52,057 nt of DNA from Thalassotalea sp. 42_200_T64 (GTDB lineage: Bacteria; Pseudomonadota; Gammaproteobacteria; Enterobacterales; Alteromonadaceae), in NCBI GenBank assembly GCA_002162925.1, contig MABC01000021.1:1-52057 (forward strand), in the 5' to 3' direction. The position numbers and the translations under genes were made by a program. Shown here piece by piece: positions 7,899 to 16,306 of this stretch. How positions within the stretch are numbered: the first letter of the stretch is position 1; the number at the start of each line of letters is the position of its first letter. The notes below the pieces were generated by a model. That model saw only the letters and a list, made by a program, of their open reading frames with translations, did not search any database and was not told the DNA's origin.

Positions 7899-10469
7899 CT
7901 ATGCTGGTTCAATTTCAGTGATAGTTACAGTGTCAATAAGCAAGCCGGGTACGGCTTTTTCTGTTAGGGTTGCCGGGCGAATTTGCTCGCGTTCATTGAC
8001 AAACTGAATGTTCACGTCTTGCTTGTCTGAGTTTACAAATTGACGGAATCGTTTTAATTTTTCAGGGCTCTCAACGGTAGTTTTCCATTCACATTGATAA
8101 GTGGCAACCACAGCATCCATTTGACGCTCTAATTCGTCGTTAATGCCTAAGTGATCGTCTTTGACGATTTTTTGCATATACTCTAAGCCACCTTCCAGAT
8201 TTTCTAACCACACTGAAGTTCGTTGTAATCTGTCGGCCATACGGACATAAAACATTAAGTAGCGATCGATGTATTTAATTAGCGTGGCATCATCTAAGTC
8301 GGTGGCAAATAAGTCACCGTGACGAGGCTTCATCCCGCCATTACCGCTAACATAAAGGTTCCAACCCTTTTCTGTGGCGATTACGCCAATGTCTTTACTT
8401 TGCGCTTCGGCACACTCACGGGTACAACCTGAAACTGCAAATTTGATTTTATGAGGTGAGCGTAGGCCTTTGTAACGGTCTTCTAAGAAAATTGCCATCG
8501 ACATAGAGTCTTGCACACCATATCGACACCAGGTACTACCAACACAAGATTTAACCGTACGCAGTGATTTACCATAGGCATGACCCGTTTCCATACCAGC
8601 ATCAATTAATCGTTTCCAGATAGCCGGTAACTGCTCAACACGGGCACCAAATAAATCGATACGTTGACCGCCGGTGACTTTGGTATAAAGGTTATATTCT
8701 TTGGCGACTTCACCAATGACGATAAGTTTGTCTGGGGTAACTTCACCGCCAGGCATACGAGGTACTACCGAGTAAGTACCATCTTTTTGCATATTGCCCA
8801 GGTAAGTATCGTTGGTATCTTGCAAATGCAAGTGATCGTCTTCTAGGATGTAATCGTTGTAAACCGAGGCTAAAATTGAACCCACAGCCGGTTTACAAAT
8901 TTCACAACCCATGCCTTTACCGTGTTTGCTTACTAGTTCATCGAAGGTTTTAATTTTTTCCGCTTTGATAATATGGAACAATTCGGTACGGCTATAAACA
9001 AAGTGAGAACAGATATCTTTTTTCACTTCCAGACCACGTTTGGCAAACTCATTGTCAGCGACATTTTTCAATAAGGCGGCACAACCACCACAGCCGGTCG
9101 TGGCTTTCGTTTCACTTTTAATCGTACCAACATCGGTGGCACCAGCATCAACGGCGGCAATAATGTCGCCTTTGGTAACATTCAAACATGAACAAATGAT
9201 TGCCGTATCTGGCAATGAATCAACACCAAGAGTCGGTTTGTCGCCGCTGCTTGGCAGTATTAACGCATCTGGATTTTCCGGTAATTCAATGCCGTTAAGA
9301 GCATATTGCAATAATGCATCGTATTCACTGGTGTCTCCTACCAGCACGGCACCAAGTAAAGTTTTACCGTCTTGGCTCACTACCATTTTTTTATAAACAT
9401 TATCGCGATCATTTTGATAGGTATAACATTGCGCCCCTGCCGTTTTGGCATGAGCATCACCAATTGAGCCAACTTCGACGCCCATCAATTTTAACTTGGT
9501 ACTCATATCGGCACCGGTAAATTTATCTTCACCACCAACAATATGACTCGCCGCCACTTTCGCCATGCTGTAACCCGGCGCTACCAGGCCATAAATGAAG
9601 TTGTTCCATAACGCACATTCACCAATGGCATAAATATTATCATCACTGGTTTGACATTGGTTGTTGACCACAATGCCACCGCGTTCACCAATTTTTAGAT
9701 CAAACTCGCGAGCAAGATTGTCATAAGGGCGAATACCGGCAGAAAATAAAATCAAATCGGTTTCCAGGTGACTGCCATCGGCAAATTCCATTTTATGCAC
9801 ACAATCATCGCCATCAACAATAACATTCGTCGCTTTTTCGGTATGGACAGTAACGCCTAATGATTCGATTTTATTCTTCAACAATAAACCACCAGCCTGA
9901 TCAAGTTGCACACCCATTAACTGTGGTGCAAACTCAACCACATGAGTTTCTAAACCCAACTCTTTAAGCGCGTTGGCCGCTTCTAAACCAAGTAAACCAC
10001 CACCAACAACCACACCAATTTTACCGGTATTGGCCGATGCCTGAATCGCATTTAAATCATCAATGGTACGATATACCAGACAATGTTCACGGTCTTTACC
10101 CGGAATAGGTGGTACAAAGGCGTACGAGCCGGTGGCTAACACTAATTTGTCATAAGGGAAGCTATCGCCACTTTCTGTAGTTACGGTTTTTGCCGCTTTA
10201 TCGATGTGAGTCACTTTCGCATCAAGCTCAAAGTTAACGCCCAATTGTTGATAATTTTCTGGTGTCGTTAACGCCAGATCGTCGGCGGTTTTGCCGGAAA
10301 AATATTCCGACAAATGCACTCGGTCATAAGCCAAGCGAGATTCGGCTGAGAGTACGGTAATATTGTACTCACTGTTTTGGCTTAATTGCTCAACAAAGTG
10401 ATGACCAACCATGCCGTTACCCACTACTACAATGTTCTGTTTACTTTGACTTAGATCGCTTGTGCTCAT
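7899..10469 (-). CDS. nirB: Nitrite reductase (NADH) large subunit
   Basis: This 856-residue siroheme enzyme reduces nitrite to ammonium with six electrons from NADH. In order it has an FAD/NADH oxidoreductase module (VVGNGMVG, second dinucleotide fold VVGGGLLGLEAA), a BFD-like [2Fe-2S] domain (CSCLNV ... TGCGGC), and a sulfite/nitrite reductase half with the siroheme/[4Fe-4S] cysteines in CVGSTWCRYG and SGCTRECAEAQ. I place the start at ATG 10469, which has AGGAAAGG 7 bp upstream; this gives a protein near the 847 residues of E. coli NirB. The frame is open to 10538, but that region is the leader RNA. It is the first gene of nirB-nirD-cobA, with a sigma-54 promoter and NtrC-like site upstream. 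Confidence 0.96.
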   Translation of the reverse strand: MSTSDLSQSKQNIVVVGNGMVGHHFVEQLSQNSEYNITVLSAESRLAYDRVHLSEYFSGKTADDLALTTPENYQQLGVNFELDAKVTHIDKAAKTVTTESGDSFPYDKLVLATGSYAFVPPIPGKDREHCLVYRTIDDLNAIQASANTGKIGVVVGGGLLGLEAANALKELGLETHVVEFAPQLMGVQLDQAGGLLLKNKIESLGVTVHTEKATNVIVDGDDCVHKMEFADGSHLETDLILFSAGIRPYDNLAREFDLKIGERGGIVVNNQCQTSDDNIYAIGECALWNNFIYGLVAPGYSMAKVAASHIVGGEDKFTGADMSTKLKLMGVEVGSIGDAHAKTAGAQCYTYQNDRDNVYKKMVVSQDGKTLLGAVLVGDTSEYDALLQYALNGIELPENPDALILPSSGDKPTLGVDSLPDTAIICSCLNVTKGDIIAAVDAGATDVGTIKSETKATTGCGGCAALLKNVADNEFAKRGLEVKKDICSHFVYSRTELFHIIKAEKIKTFDELVSKHGKGMGCEICKPAVGSILASVYNDYILEDDHLHLQDTNDTYLGNMQKDGTYSVVPRMPGGEVTPDKLIVIGEVAKEYNLYTKVTGGQRIDLFGARVEQLPAIWKRLIDAGMETGHAYGKSLRTVKSCVGSTWCRYGVQDSMSMAIFLEDRYKGLRSPHKIKFAVSGCTRECAEAQSKDIGVIATEKGWNLYVSGNGGMKPRHGDLFATDLDDATLIKYIDRYLMFYVRMADRLQRTSVWLENLEGGLEYMQKIVKDDHLGINDELERQMDAVVATYQCEWKTTVESPEKLKRFRQFVNSDKQDVNIQFVNEREQIRPATLTEKAVPGLLIDTVTITEIEPA

Positions 10470-10565
10470 TTTGCCTTTCCTACATCGATTAAGATTTAAT
10501 GCTTGTTCAGCTTTGCCAACAGCATAGTTGCCATTCACAAAAACCGAAGTGTATGCAGATAAAGA

Positions 10566-10580
10566 GCAAGCACAGTGCCA
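10566..10580 (-). promoter_or_regulatory. Sigma-54 promoter of nirBD-cobA
   Basis: Read on the minus strand the sequence is TGGCACtgtgcTTGC, an exact match to the -24/-12 consensus (TGGCAC-N5-TTGC) with GG-N10-GC spacing. Transcription should begin about 12 bp downstream, near 10554. That leaves a leader of about 85 nt before ATG 10469, in which I see no terminator hairpin. Confidence 0.88.
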
Positions 10581-10661
10581 GATTTAAAAATAGATAAAAT
10601 ACAATGAGTTACACTTTACACTGGGATATTTGAAAATTCTTTGCCCTAGGTTGATCAGTTT

Positions 10662-10682
10662 AGCGCACTAAACAAGTGCGCT
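10662..10682. promoter_or_regulatory. NtrC-type enhancer site upstream of nirB
   Basis: AGCGCACT and AGTGCGCT form a perfect 8-bp dyad around 5 bases. Its core GCAC-N7-GTGC matches the enterobacterial NtrC site (as in TGCACTAAAATGGTGCA). It is centred about 105 bp upstream of the -12 element, a usual enhancer distance. It could also fold as an RNA hairpin, but it lies upstream of the predicted start of transcription. Confidence 0.75.
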
Positions 10683-10702
10683 TTGAATTCAAAATCATTA
10701 GC

Positions 10703-10728
10703 AAAAAAAACTCAGCATTACTGCTGAG
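10703..10728 (-). terminator. Rho-independent terminator of ppnP
   Basis: On the minus strand, CTCAGCA and TGCTGAG form a 7-bp stem with a 4-base loop, followed by eight T. It lies 49 bp past the ppnP stop and isolates ppnP from the nirB promoter region. Confidence 0.92.
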
Positions 10729-10776
10729 GCTATTAGATAACGATATTGTCGAAATGTTAGTTAATCGGTATATCGA

Positions 10777-11091
10777 TTAATCCAAATATGAACAACAATA
10801 ATCGGTTATTTGATGAATTTTAAGCTGGAACTTTGAGGAAGCAAGTACCTTAAAAGACTCCCCACCTTTGATCACTTGCCAGTCGGTTGCACCAGGCAAT
10901 AAGACTTCAAGGTCGCCAGAGATGATTTCCATAATTTCTGCGGCGTCTGTGCCAAATTCGTATTCTCCCGGCAGCATAATACCCAGAGATTGCACACTAC
11001 CATCAGCAAGCTGAATGGAGCGGCTCGTTACTTTACCGTCAAAATAGACATTTGCGGCTTTGGTTATTGTTACATTTTCAATTTTTGACAT
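10777..11091 (-). CDS. ppnP: Pyrimidine/purine nucleoside phosphorylase (PpnP/YaiE family)
   Basis: This 104-residue cupin-like protein of the former DUF1255/YaiE family phosphorolyses many nucleosides to base and ribose-1-phosphate. The family core is clear: SLGIMLPGEYEFGTDAAEIM, ISGDLEVLLPGATDWQV and GGESFKV align with E. coli YaiE. It is about 10 residues longer at the N-terminus. The gene has its own strong terminator downstream. A 179-bp gap without recognised sites separates it from the upstream 139-residue gene. It looks like an unrelated housekeeping gene lodged between nitrate units. Confidence 0.92.
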   Translation of the reverse strand: MSKIENVTITKAANVYFDGKVTSRSIQLADGSVQSLGIMLPGEYEFGTDAAEIMEIISGDLEVLLPGATDWQVIKGGESFKVLASSKFQLKIHQITDYCCSYLD

Positions 11092-11270
11092 TGGGTTTCC
11101 TCAATCATTTGTTATTTTCGCTAAATCTGCCAAGGTAAACCAATAGTTGTAATTCATCGCAAGTTTTACCTAACTACTGGTTACAATGATACCTTTGCTG
11201 AATTGTTAACATAAATAACAAAATGGCATTTAACCACATTTAATGGCATATCGTGATTGGTATAACATCG

Positions 11271-11690
11271 CTAACCAATTTGTGGTGGCTGGGTTCTGGG
11301 TTGCCATTGCCACCATTGTTGATCGCCATCGGCTGGTTTATTTGAATCAGGATTTTCTTTGGTTTGATGAATATCCCAAGTCACTAAATAATCCGGGTTA
11401 TTAATTTTTACCCCGGTCTGGCTGGTATGGAAGTCGCCTTTAGGGGCAATAAACCAACAAGATAGGTTGGCCGGCAGGATGAAATTTGCCGGTTTTGAAT
11501 GTTCACTTTTGCCGTTATTTTGGCTTTTTTCGGCATTTGCCAGTAGCTCAACGGTAATCCCCATTTCTTTATCTACGGCACTCACCTTGCCTGCCAGCAT
11601 GGTTTGCTTTAATAAATTTTTCTTGGTATCAAAATAACTTAAGCCAATTAAACAAGTTTTATTGATCGTTTGTGCAAGCGTTAACTGCAT
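11271..11690 (-). CDS. Uncharacterised protein at the end of the nasA unit
   Basis: I do not recognise this 139-residue protein. It has no signal peptide or membrane helix. The N-terminal half (ITVELLANAEKS region) alternates in the manner of a small beta-barrel. The middle contains FILPANLSCWFIAPKGDF and DYLVTWDIHQTKE, and the C-terminus is Trp/Gln/Pro-rich (QQWWQWQPRTQPP). It lies 69 bp downstream of the DmsBC-like fusion in the same direction, with a hairpin between them. An accessory or maturation role for the nitrate reductase is possible but rests on position only. Confidence 0.65.
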   Translation of the reverse strand: MQLTLAQTINKTCLIGLSYFDTKKNLLKQTMLAGKVSAVDKEMGITVELLANAEKSQNNGKSEHSKPANFILPANLSCWFIAPKGDFHTSQTGVKINNPDYLVTWDIHQTKENPDSNKPADGDQQWWQWQPRTQPPQIG

Positions 11691-11708
11691 AGGATTCCTT
11701 GGTAAAAT

Positions 11709-11738
11709 AGCGAGTCAGGCTAAAAAGCCGGACTCGCT
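11709..11738 (-). terminator. Hairpin/partial terminator between the DmsBC-like gene and the 139-aa gene
   Basis: AGCGAGTC and GACTCGCT form an 8-bp outer stem with an inner GGCT/AGCC stem and an A/T-rich loop. On the minus strand it is followed by ATTTT, a short U-tract. It is likely an attenuating terminator that allows some read-through to the 139-residue gene. Confidence 0.6.
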
Positions 11739-11759
11739 TTTAACAACTATAATTATAGT

Positions 11760-13829
11760 TTAATGCGCAAGAGGCGCTACACCGGTAGCCGGGTTATCCG
11801 CCAAACCGATATCACGGGCGTGTTGCTCGAAGCCTTTATTTTTCCAGAAAAAGGCACCTGGCATGGTGGTTGGGATCACCAATATATAAAATAATGAACG
11901 AGAGATTAGTGCAGTCACTATATTCAATAATGCCAGCGCAATCCATACTAACGCCAAAGTTATACTCAATTCGGTTATCGCGGTTGCCGCGGTTAACGCA
12001 ATGGCGGCAATGATGTTTAGACCCAACAAGTAGTTGCGCAGTAAGTAGGTTTTACCAAAAGTTGTGCACTGTATGTAGTGCGCTGCACCGCCCTCGTTCT
12101 CAACACGGTTTAAATCATGGTTGTGACGGATTAAACCAAACGCTTCTATCACCATACCCGCACTGAAAACTAAACCAAATACCACTAGTGCTTGCTTGAT
12201 CACTGCCGCTTCGGCTTGTTGCATTACTAAGGTTACCACCACAATCACACCACTGACAAAGGCACCTAATGATAAACTGTTGCCGGAAAATGACGTAGCC
12301 GTTTGCAGGTGATTCCAAAATGGACGCGCTCTTATTTGATAACACTTGTTCATATAGAAGATACCGATAAAACCGGCAATTAGGGCAAAGATACCGGCGC
12401 CTGTTTGCATCGCCGCCAAGGGTAATTCACTAGTCATTTGTGCAAGGTTTAGATCTAACCATGACACCGATAACTCGTTTACCCATTGATTAGCCGGCAA
12501 AGAGAACAAGGCAGTTAAACCACAACCAGCCGAGAACATCGCTAAACCAAGACCTTCTCTACTCATTGGTGAATAACGCAAGTTATTGAAACCGCGATAG
12601 AATCTAAACGGTTTGCCCAAATGGGTAACACTCATGAATAAACCAAACGAGGTCATTAGCAATGAAATAATGGTTAACGGTAAAAACATGTCTGAATTGA
12701 TAAAGGCAACAAAGGCATCGATACCCAGTAATGCCGCTAAAAACGGAATCAACAAGGTGCCAAACGCCGCCTGGGCAAACAGCGTAAATAATACTAACGG
12801 GTTTTCTTTAGAATTTAGTTTGCCAAAATTCCAGTGTTTGGCCTTACCCGCCTTTTGATCGACTACAGGTTTGTAATTACCCTTTTCATCTTTGTGATAT
12901 TTCACCGGCATCGAATCAGTTCGGCTCATTTCATCCGGCAGCGTTTTGGTTTGCTGAAAACGAATGTTTGGATGGGTGATCTCGGGATCAGGGAAACCAG
13001 GTATTTGAGTCTTACATTGTTCACGGCTTTCCGGGGTATTTTCAATCACGCCAAAATCTAAGGCATTACCGACACAGGCAGAAACACACGCAGGTTTTAA
13101 GCCTACTTCTAAGCGATCGACACACATGTTACATTTCGATACGCGGCCTTTTACCGGGTCTAATTGTGGGGCGTTATACGGACACACCCAGGTACAATAG
13201 CCACAACCAAAACAGGTTTCTGGATCTTGTAATACCGCACCATACTCGGCATGTTTGGTATATGCCTTGGTTGGACAACCTTTTAAACATACCGGGTCGT
13301 CACAGTGATTACAGGCCATGGAAATGTTCATTCGTTTGTAATCTGGATACGAGCCACCTTCCACATAGCCGACCGAACGAAATGCTAAATGCGCCGGGTT
13401 GTCATTTTTCTCCGAACATGCCGCTTCACAGGCATGACAACCGATACAATTATCGGCAGTAAAGAAAAAACCATGTTGTTTGTTACGATTCGGGTTGGTG
13501 CCCACTTCCGGGTTTTCATTGATGAACATCGATCTGTCTTTTGGCAACCCGGAAATATCCACACAATCAATTAACTGGCCGTAGCGGTTTTTTTCTTTGA
13601 TTTCAGTCTTGTCTTCATGGGTTGGCAATAACGCATAGGGTTGCTCTTGAGTACGCACTTCCCAATGGTTGGAGCGACCGGTCTGCTCTTCACCAATTTC
13701 GAGTGCTGCTGGTGTCGCTGATTTTACTGTATCTACACTCATACTCTTTGGGTCGAAGCCCATATCGTTTGGATCAAAAATAGCTACCGATGAGTCCAGG
13801 TCAGCTTTTTTATCTATAACTTGTGACAT
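11760..13829 (-). CDS. Fused DmsB-like ferredoxin and DmsC-like membrane anchor, nitrate reductase electron-transfer subunit
   Basis: This protein has 689 residues in two parts. Residues 115-260 carry four [4Fe-4S] motifs: C128-C131-C134-C138, C173-C176-C181-C185, C206-C209-C212-C216 and C233-C236-C248-C252. From about 345 onward come roughly eight hydrophobic helices of the DmsC/YnfH molybdoenzyme anchor type, which takes electrons from quinol. There is no Tat or Sec signal, so the iron-sulfur part should face the cytoplasm. The gene is 22 bp downstream of nasA and surely co-transcribed. In DMSO reductases these are two separate subunits. Here a fusion is paired with an assimilatory-type nitrate reductase. 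Electron transfer from quinol to NasA is the likely role, by inference. Confidence 0.88.
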   Translation of the reverse strand: MSQVIDKKADLDSSVAIFDPNDMGFDPKSMSVDTVKSATPAALEIGEEQTGRSNHWEVRTQEQPYALLPTHEDKTEIKEKNRYGQLIDCVDISGLPKDRSMFINENPEVGTNPNRNKQHGFFFTADNCIGCHACEAACSEKNDNPAHLAFRSVGYVEGGSYPDYKRMNISMACNHCDDPVCLKGCPTKAYTKHAEYGAVLQDPETCFGCGYCTWVCPYNAPQLDPVKGRVSKCNMCVDRLEVGLKPACVSACVGNALDFGVIENTPESREQCKTQIPGFPDPEITHPNIRFQQTKTLPDEMSRTDSMPVKYHKDEKGNYKPVVDQKAGKAKHWNFGKLNSKENPLVLFTLFAQAAFGTLLIPFLAALLGIDAFVAFINSDMFLPLTIISLLMTSFGLFMSVTHLGKPFRFYRGFNNLRYSPMSREGLGLAMFSAGCGLTALFSLPANQWVNELSVSWLDLNLAQMTSELPLAAMQTGAGIFALIAGFIGIFYMNKCYQIRARPFWNHLQTATSFSGNSLSLGAFVSGVIVVVTLVMQQAEAAVIKQALVVFGLVFSAGMVIEAFGLIRHNHDLNRVENEGGAAHYIQCTTFGKTYLLRNYLLGLNIIAAIALTAATAITELSITLALVWIALALLNIVTALISRSLFYILVIPTTMPGAFFWKNKGFEQHARDIGLADNPATGVAPLAH

Positions 13830-13851
13830 TTTTTTACCTTAACTATTTCAA

Positions 13852-16065
13852 TTAAAATGCGCGACGTTCAACGTTTAAACGCGCAGCTTCGGCTTGATCA
13901 ACGGTTTCAATCCGCACCGAACCTTGCTTAAATGCTGGCTGACGAGAATGCGGGTCGAGTAAGCCCAGGGTTAATCGGTTTACACAGTCATGAAAATGAA
14001 ATGGAATAAATACCATATTGCGCGGTACCCTTTGCGTTAATTGCACCATCACCACGGCGTCGCCGCGACGACTGGTTAAACGCACATAACTTTGATGGCT
14101 GATACCAAGCTCAGCAGCCGCATCTGGATTCATTTCCATATAAGGGGTCGGGCTAAATTTATTACAGTTACCTATCTTGCCGGTACGGGTACGGGTATGG
14201 AAATGCTCAACCACGCGACCACTGTTTAACCAAAACGGGTAGTCCTGACAAGGCTGCTCGTTATTGTTGTAAAAGTTAACTGGCAACAGGTTGGCTTTGC
14301 CCGATTTGGTTGGAAACTTGCCATCAGTGTATAAGCGCGGATCGCCTTTTAAGGTTTCTTCGCTGCCATCCTCTTGCTCACCCTCTTGTTCACGATAGGG
14401 CCATTGGATGCCACGGGCCTTGATAATTTTTTCATAGCTCATGCCGGAGATATCCAGGGTTCTGTCTTTGCCTTTCGATAACTGCTTCATTTCGTCAAAC
14501 GCGCCTTCGGCATGATCCGGGAAATGAATAATGTTGCCGTTATCAAAACGTTTCGCCATTTGATTAAATATCCAAAAGTCAGGCTTTGAATTGGCATAAG
14601 GTTCAACAATATTGCTGATCAAATTCACCCGACGTTCGGTGTTGGTATGACAACCTTCTTTTTCTGACCAAACTGAGGCCGGAAAATATACGTGCGAATA
14701 TTGATTCATTTCCACGTCTTCGTATACATCTTGCACCACCAGAAAATCGAGTTTTTCCAGGGCTTTTCGAATACGAGGCGTATTGGGCATTGACGTCATC
14801 GGATTCGTTGCCACAATCCATAAGCCTTTGATCTCACCAGTTTCTATCGCTGGGAAGATATCGGTTTCGGCCAGGCCGCGTTTTTTCGGGAAAAATTCCG
14901 GGTCTATGCCCCAAAAATCGGCAATTTCCTGGCGATCATCGGCATTTTCCAAATAACGATAACCCGGTAATCCTGAACATGATGACCATTCACGTGTGCC
15001 CATGGCATTACACTGACCGGTAATAGACAAACTAGTGCCGCCGGGTTTACCAATGTTGCCAGTAATAAGGTTTAAGTTATTGATGTTAACCACGCCATCG
15101 GAACCATGAGTCGACTGATTAATGCCCATGGTCCAAATGCTCATCGCCGCCGGTGCTTTGGCGTAAATTCTGGCAACTGTGCGGATGGTATCCTCATCAA
15201 TACCACAAATGTGCTGGGCTGATTTCGGGTCATAATCCTGGACTATGGCTTTTACTTCTTCGAAGCCTTCGGTGTGGGCATCAATGTAACTCTGGTCTTG
15301 CAAGCCTTCATTAATGATCACATGCATCATCGCGTTAATTAATACACAATCGGTACCTGGGGTGATCGGTAAATGAAAATCCGCAAATTGCGCCAACATG
15401 GTCACTCTCGGGTCGACCACAATCAGCGGGAATTTGCGTTTTTCTAATGCTTCTTTTAAGCGCCAATAAATGATTGGGTGCTGCTCGGGTAAATTTGAGC
15501 CAAACGCCATGAAACAATGGGTATGTTCGAAATCGTCATAACAACCAGGAGGCCCGTCACTGCCAAAAGATCGCTTGTAACCGCTGACCGCAGAAGCCAT
15601 ACACAGGGTAGTATTACCATCATAATTATTGGTGCCAATACAACCGCGCGCCAGTTTCCCTAACGTATAAAATTCTTCAGTCAGTAGCTGTCCGGTTGAG
15701 ATAATAGCGAACGCGTCGCGTCCGTAGGTTTTTTGAATACTTTTTATTTTGTCTGATGTGACGTCTAGTGCGTTGTCCCATGATGTCTTCTCGAATTTGT
15801 CATAGTGTTTGTTCCGCATGAGTGGCTCGCTGCCACGGCCCGGGCTTTCAAACAATTCAGTTTCAAGTATGCCTTTAATGCATAATTTACCGCGGTTCAC
15901 ATCGGCGCCAGCATGGCCGCGCGAGGTGACGATTTTTTTATTTTCGTCTAAGCCAATTTCAATAGAGCAGCCGGTAGAACAATAGTTACACGTAGTGTAT
16001 TTCCACTCTGCGACTTTTTTTGAGGGAATAGCAATTGGCTTTCTGTTTTTACGCCCGAACAACAT
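13852..16065 (-). CDS. nasA: Molybdopterin nitrate reductase, catalytic subunit (Nas/Nap clade)
   Basis: This 737-residue Mo-bisMGD enzyme is predicted to reduce nitrate to nitrite. It has an N-terminal [4Fe-4S] site C26-x2-C29-x3-C33 ... C62 followed by the conserved Lys64. The likely molybdenum ligand is Cys155 in TTLCMASAV, followed by GPPGCYDD, as in NapA/NasA. There is no twin-arginine signal, so the enzyme is cytoplasmic. Soluble NasA proteins are often near 900 residues with a C-terminal BFD [2Fe-2S] domain; this one ends without it. Electrons presumably come from the adjacent DmsBC-like fusion. A sigma-54-like promoter and NtrC-like sites lie just upstream. nirBD, narK and nrtABC nearby support nitrate as substrate. 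Confidence 0.92.
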   Translation of the reverse strand: MLFGRKNRKPIAIPSKKVAEWKYTTCNYCSTGCSIEIGLDENKKIVTSRGHAGADVNRGKLCIKGILETELFESPGRGSEPLMRNKHYDKFEKTSWDNALDVTSDKIKSIQKTYGRDAFAIISTGQLLTEEFYTLGKLARGCIGTNNYDGNTTLCMASAVSGYKRSFGSDGPPGCYDDFEHTHCFMAFGSNLPEQHPIIYWRLKEALEKRKFPLIVVDPRVTMLAQFADFHLPITPGTDCVLINAMMHVIINEGLQDQSYIDAHTEGFEEVKAIVQDYDPKSAQHICGIDEDTIRTVARIYAKAPAAMSIWTMGINQSTHGSDGVVNINNLNLITGNIGKPGGTSLSITGQCNAMGTREWSSCSGLPGYRYLENADDRQEIADFWGIDPEFFPKKRGLAETDIFPAIETGEIKGLWIVATNPMTSMPNTPRIRKALEKLDFLVVQDVYEDVEMNQYSHVYFPASVWSEKEGCHTNTERRVNLISNIVEPYANSKPDFWIFNQMAKRFDNGNIIHFPDHAEGAFDEMKQLSKGKDRTLDISGMSYEKIIKARGIQWPYREQEGEQEDGSEETLKGDPRLYTDGKFPTKSGKANLLPVNFYNNNEQPCQDYPFWLNSGRVVEHFHTRTRTGKIGNCNKFSPTPYMEMNPDAAAELGISHQSYVRLTSRRGDAVVMVQLTQRVPRNMVFIPFHFHDCVNRLTLGLLDPHSRQPAFKQGSVRIETVDQAEAARLNVERRAF

Positions 16066-16115
16066 AGATAATTCCTGAGATAAATTGCATAAAAATAATC
16101 AATATCGATAAGATT

Positions 16116-16130
16116 GCAATAATCAAACCA
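16116..16130 (-). promoter_or_regulatory. Sigma-54-like promoter of nasA
   Basis: On the minus strand the sequence is TGGtttgattaTTGCA, with TGG and TTGCA elements and exact GG-N10-GC spacing. The -24 block is weaker than in the other nitrate promoters (TGGTTT instead of TGGCAC). The predicted start is near 16104, about 40 bp before ATG 16065. Confidence 0.65.
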
Positions 16131-16184
16131 TGAATTAAAAAGGATATTTTTCAACGAGTTAACAAGGTGCGGTAATTGGTGATT

Positions 16185-16218
16185 GAACTGAAAAGGTGCT
16201 TTTGCTCTAAACTGGTGC
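16185..16218. promoter_or_regulatory. Pair of NtrC-like sites upstream of nasA
   Basis: TGCTCTAAACTGGTGC (16203-16218) differs at only a few positions from the E. coli NtrC site TGCACTAAAATGGTGCA. GAAC-N7-GTGC (16185-16199) is a weaker neighbour. They lie about 70-100 bp upstream of the -12 element. A further GGTGC half-site is at 16166-16170. Confidence 0.6.
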
Positions 16219-16238
16219 GAGGAAAAGCTTATTGGAAT

Positions 16239-16278
16239 ATACCAATCGGCATAAGTAGTTTCTTATACAGATTGGTAT
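16239..16278. repeat. Short palindromic element ending ATACCAATC/GATTGGTAT
   Basis: This 40-bp element has perfect 9-bp terminal inverted repeats and an inner ATAAG/CTTAT stem around TAGTTT. It can fold as one long hairpin. It sits between the kinase stop codon (16307) and the nasA regulatory sites. Its ends resemble those of other ATACCAAT repeats in this window, but the interior differs. Confidence 0.7.
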
Positions 16279-16306
16279 GAGTGAGCCTTGTTAACCGGCA
16301 CTCAGC

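Noticed and set aside
10470..10538. 23-residue N-terminal extension of NirB
   Set aside because: ATG 10469 has a strong ribosome site and gives the family length; the extension lies in the leader RNA.
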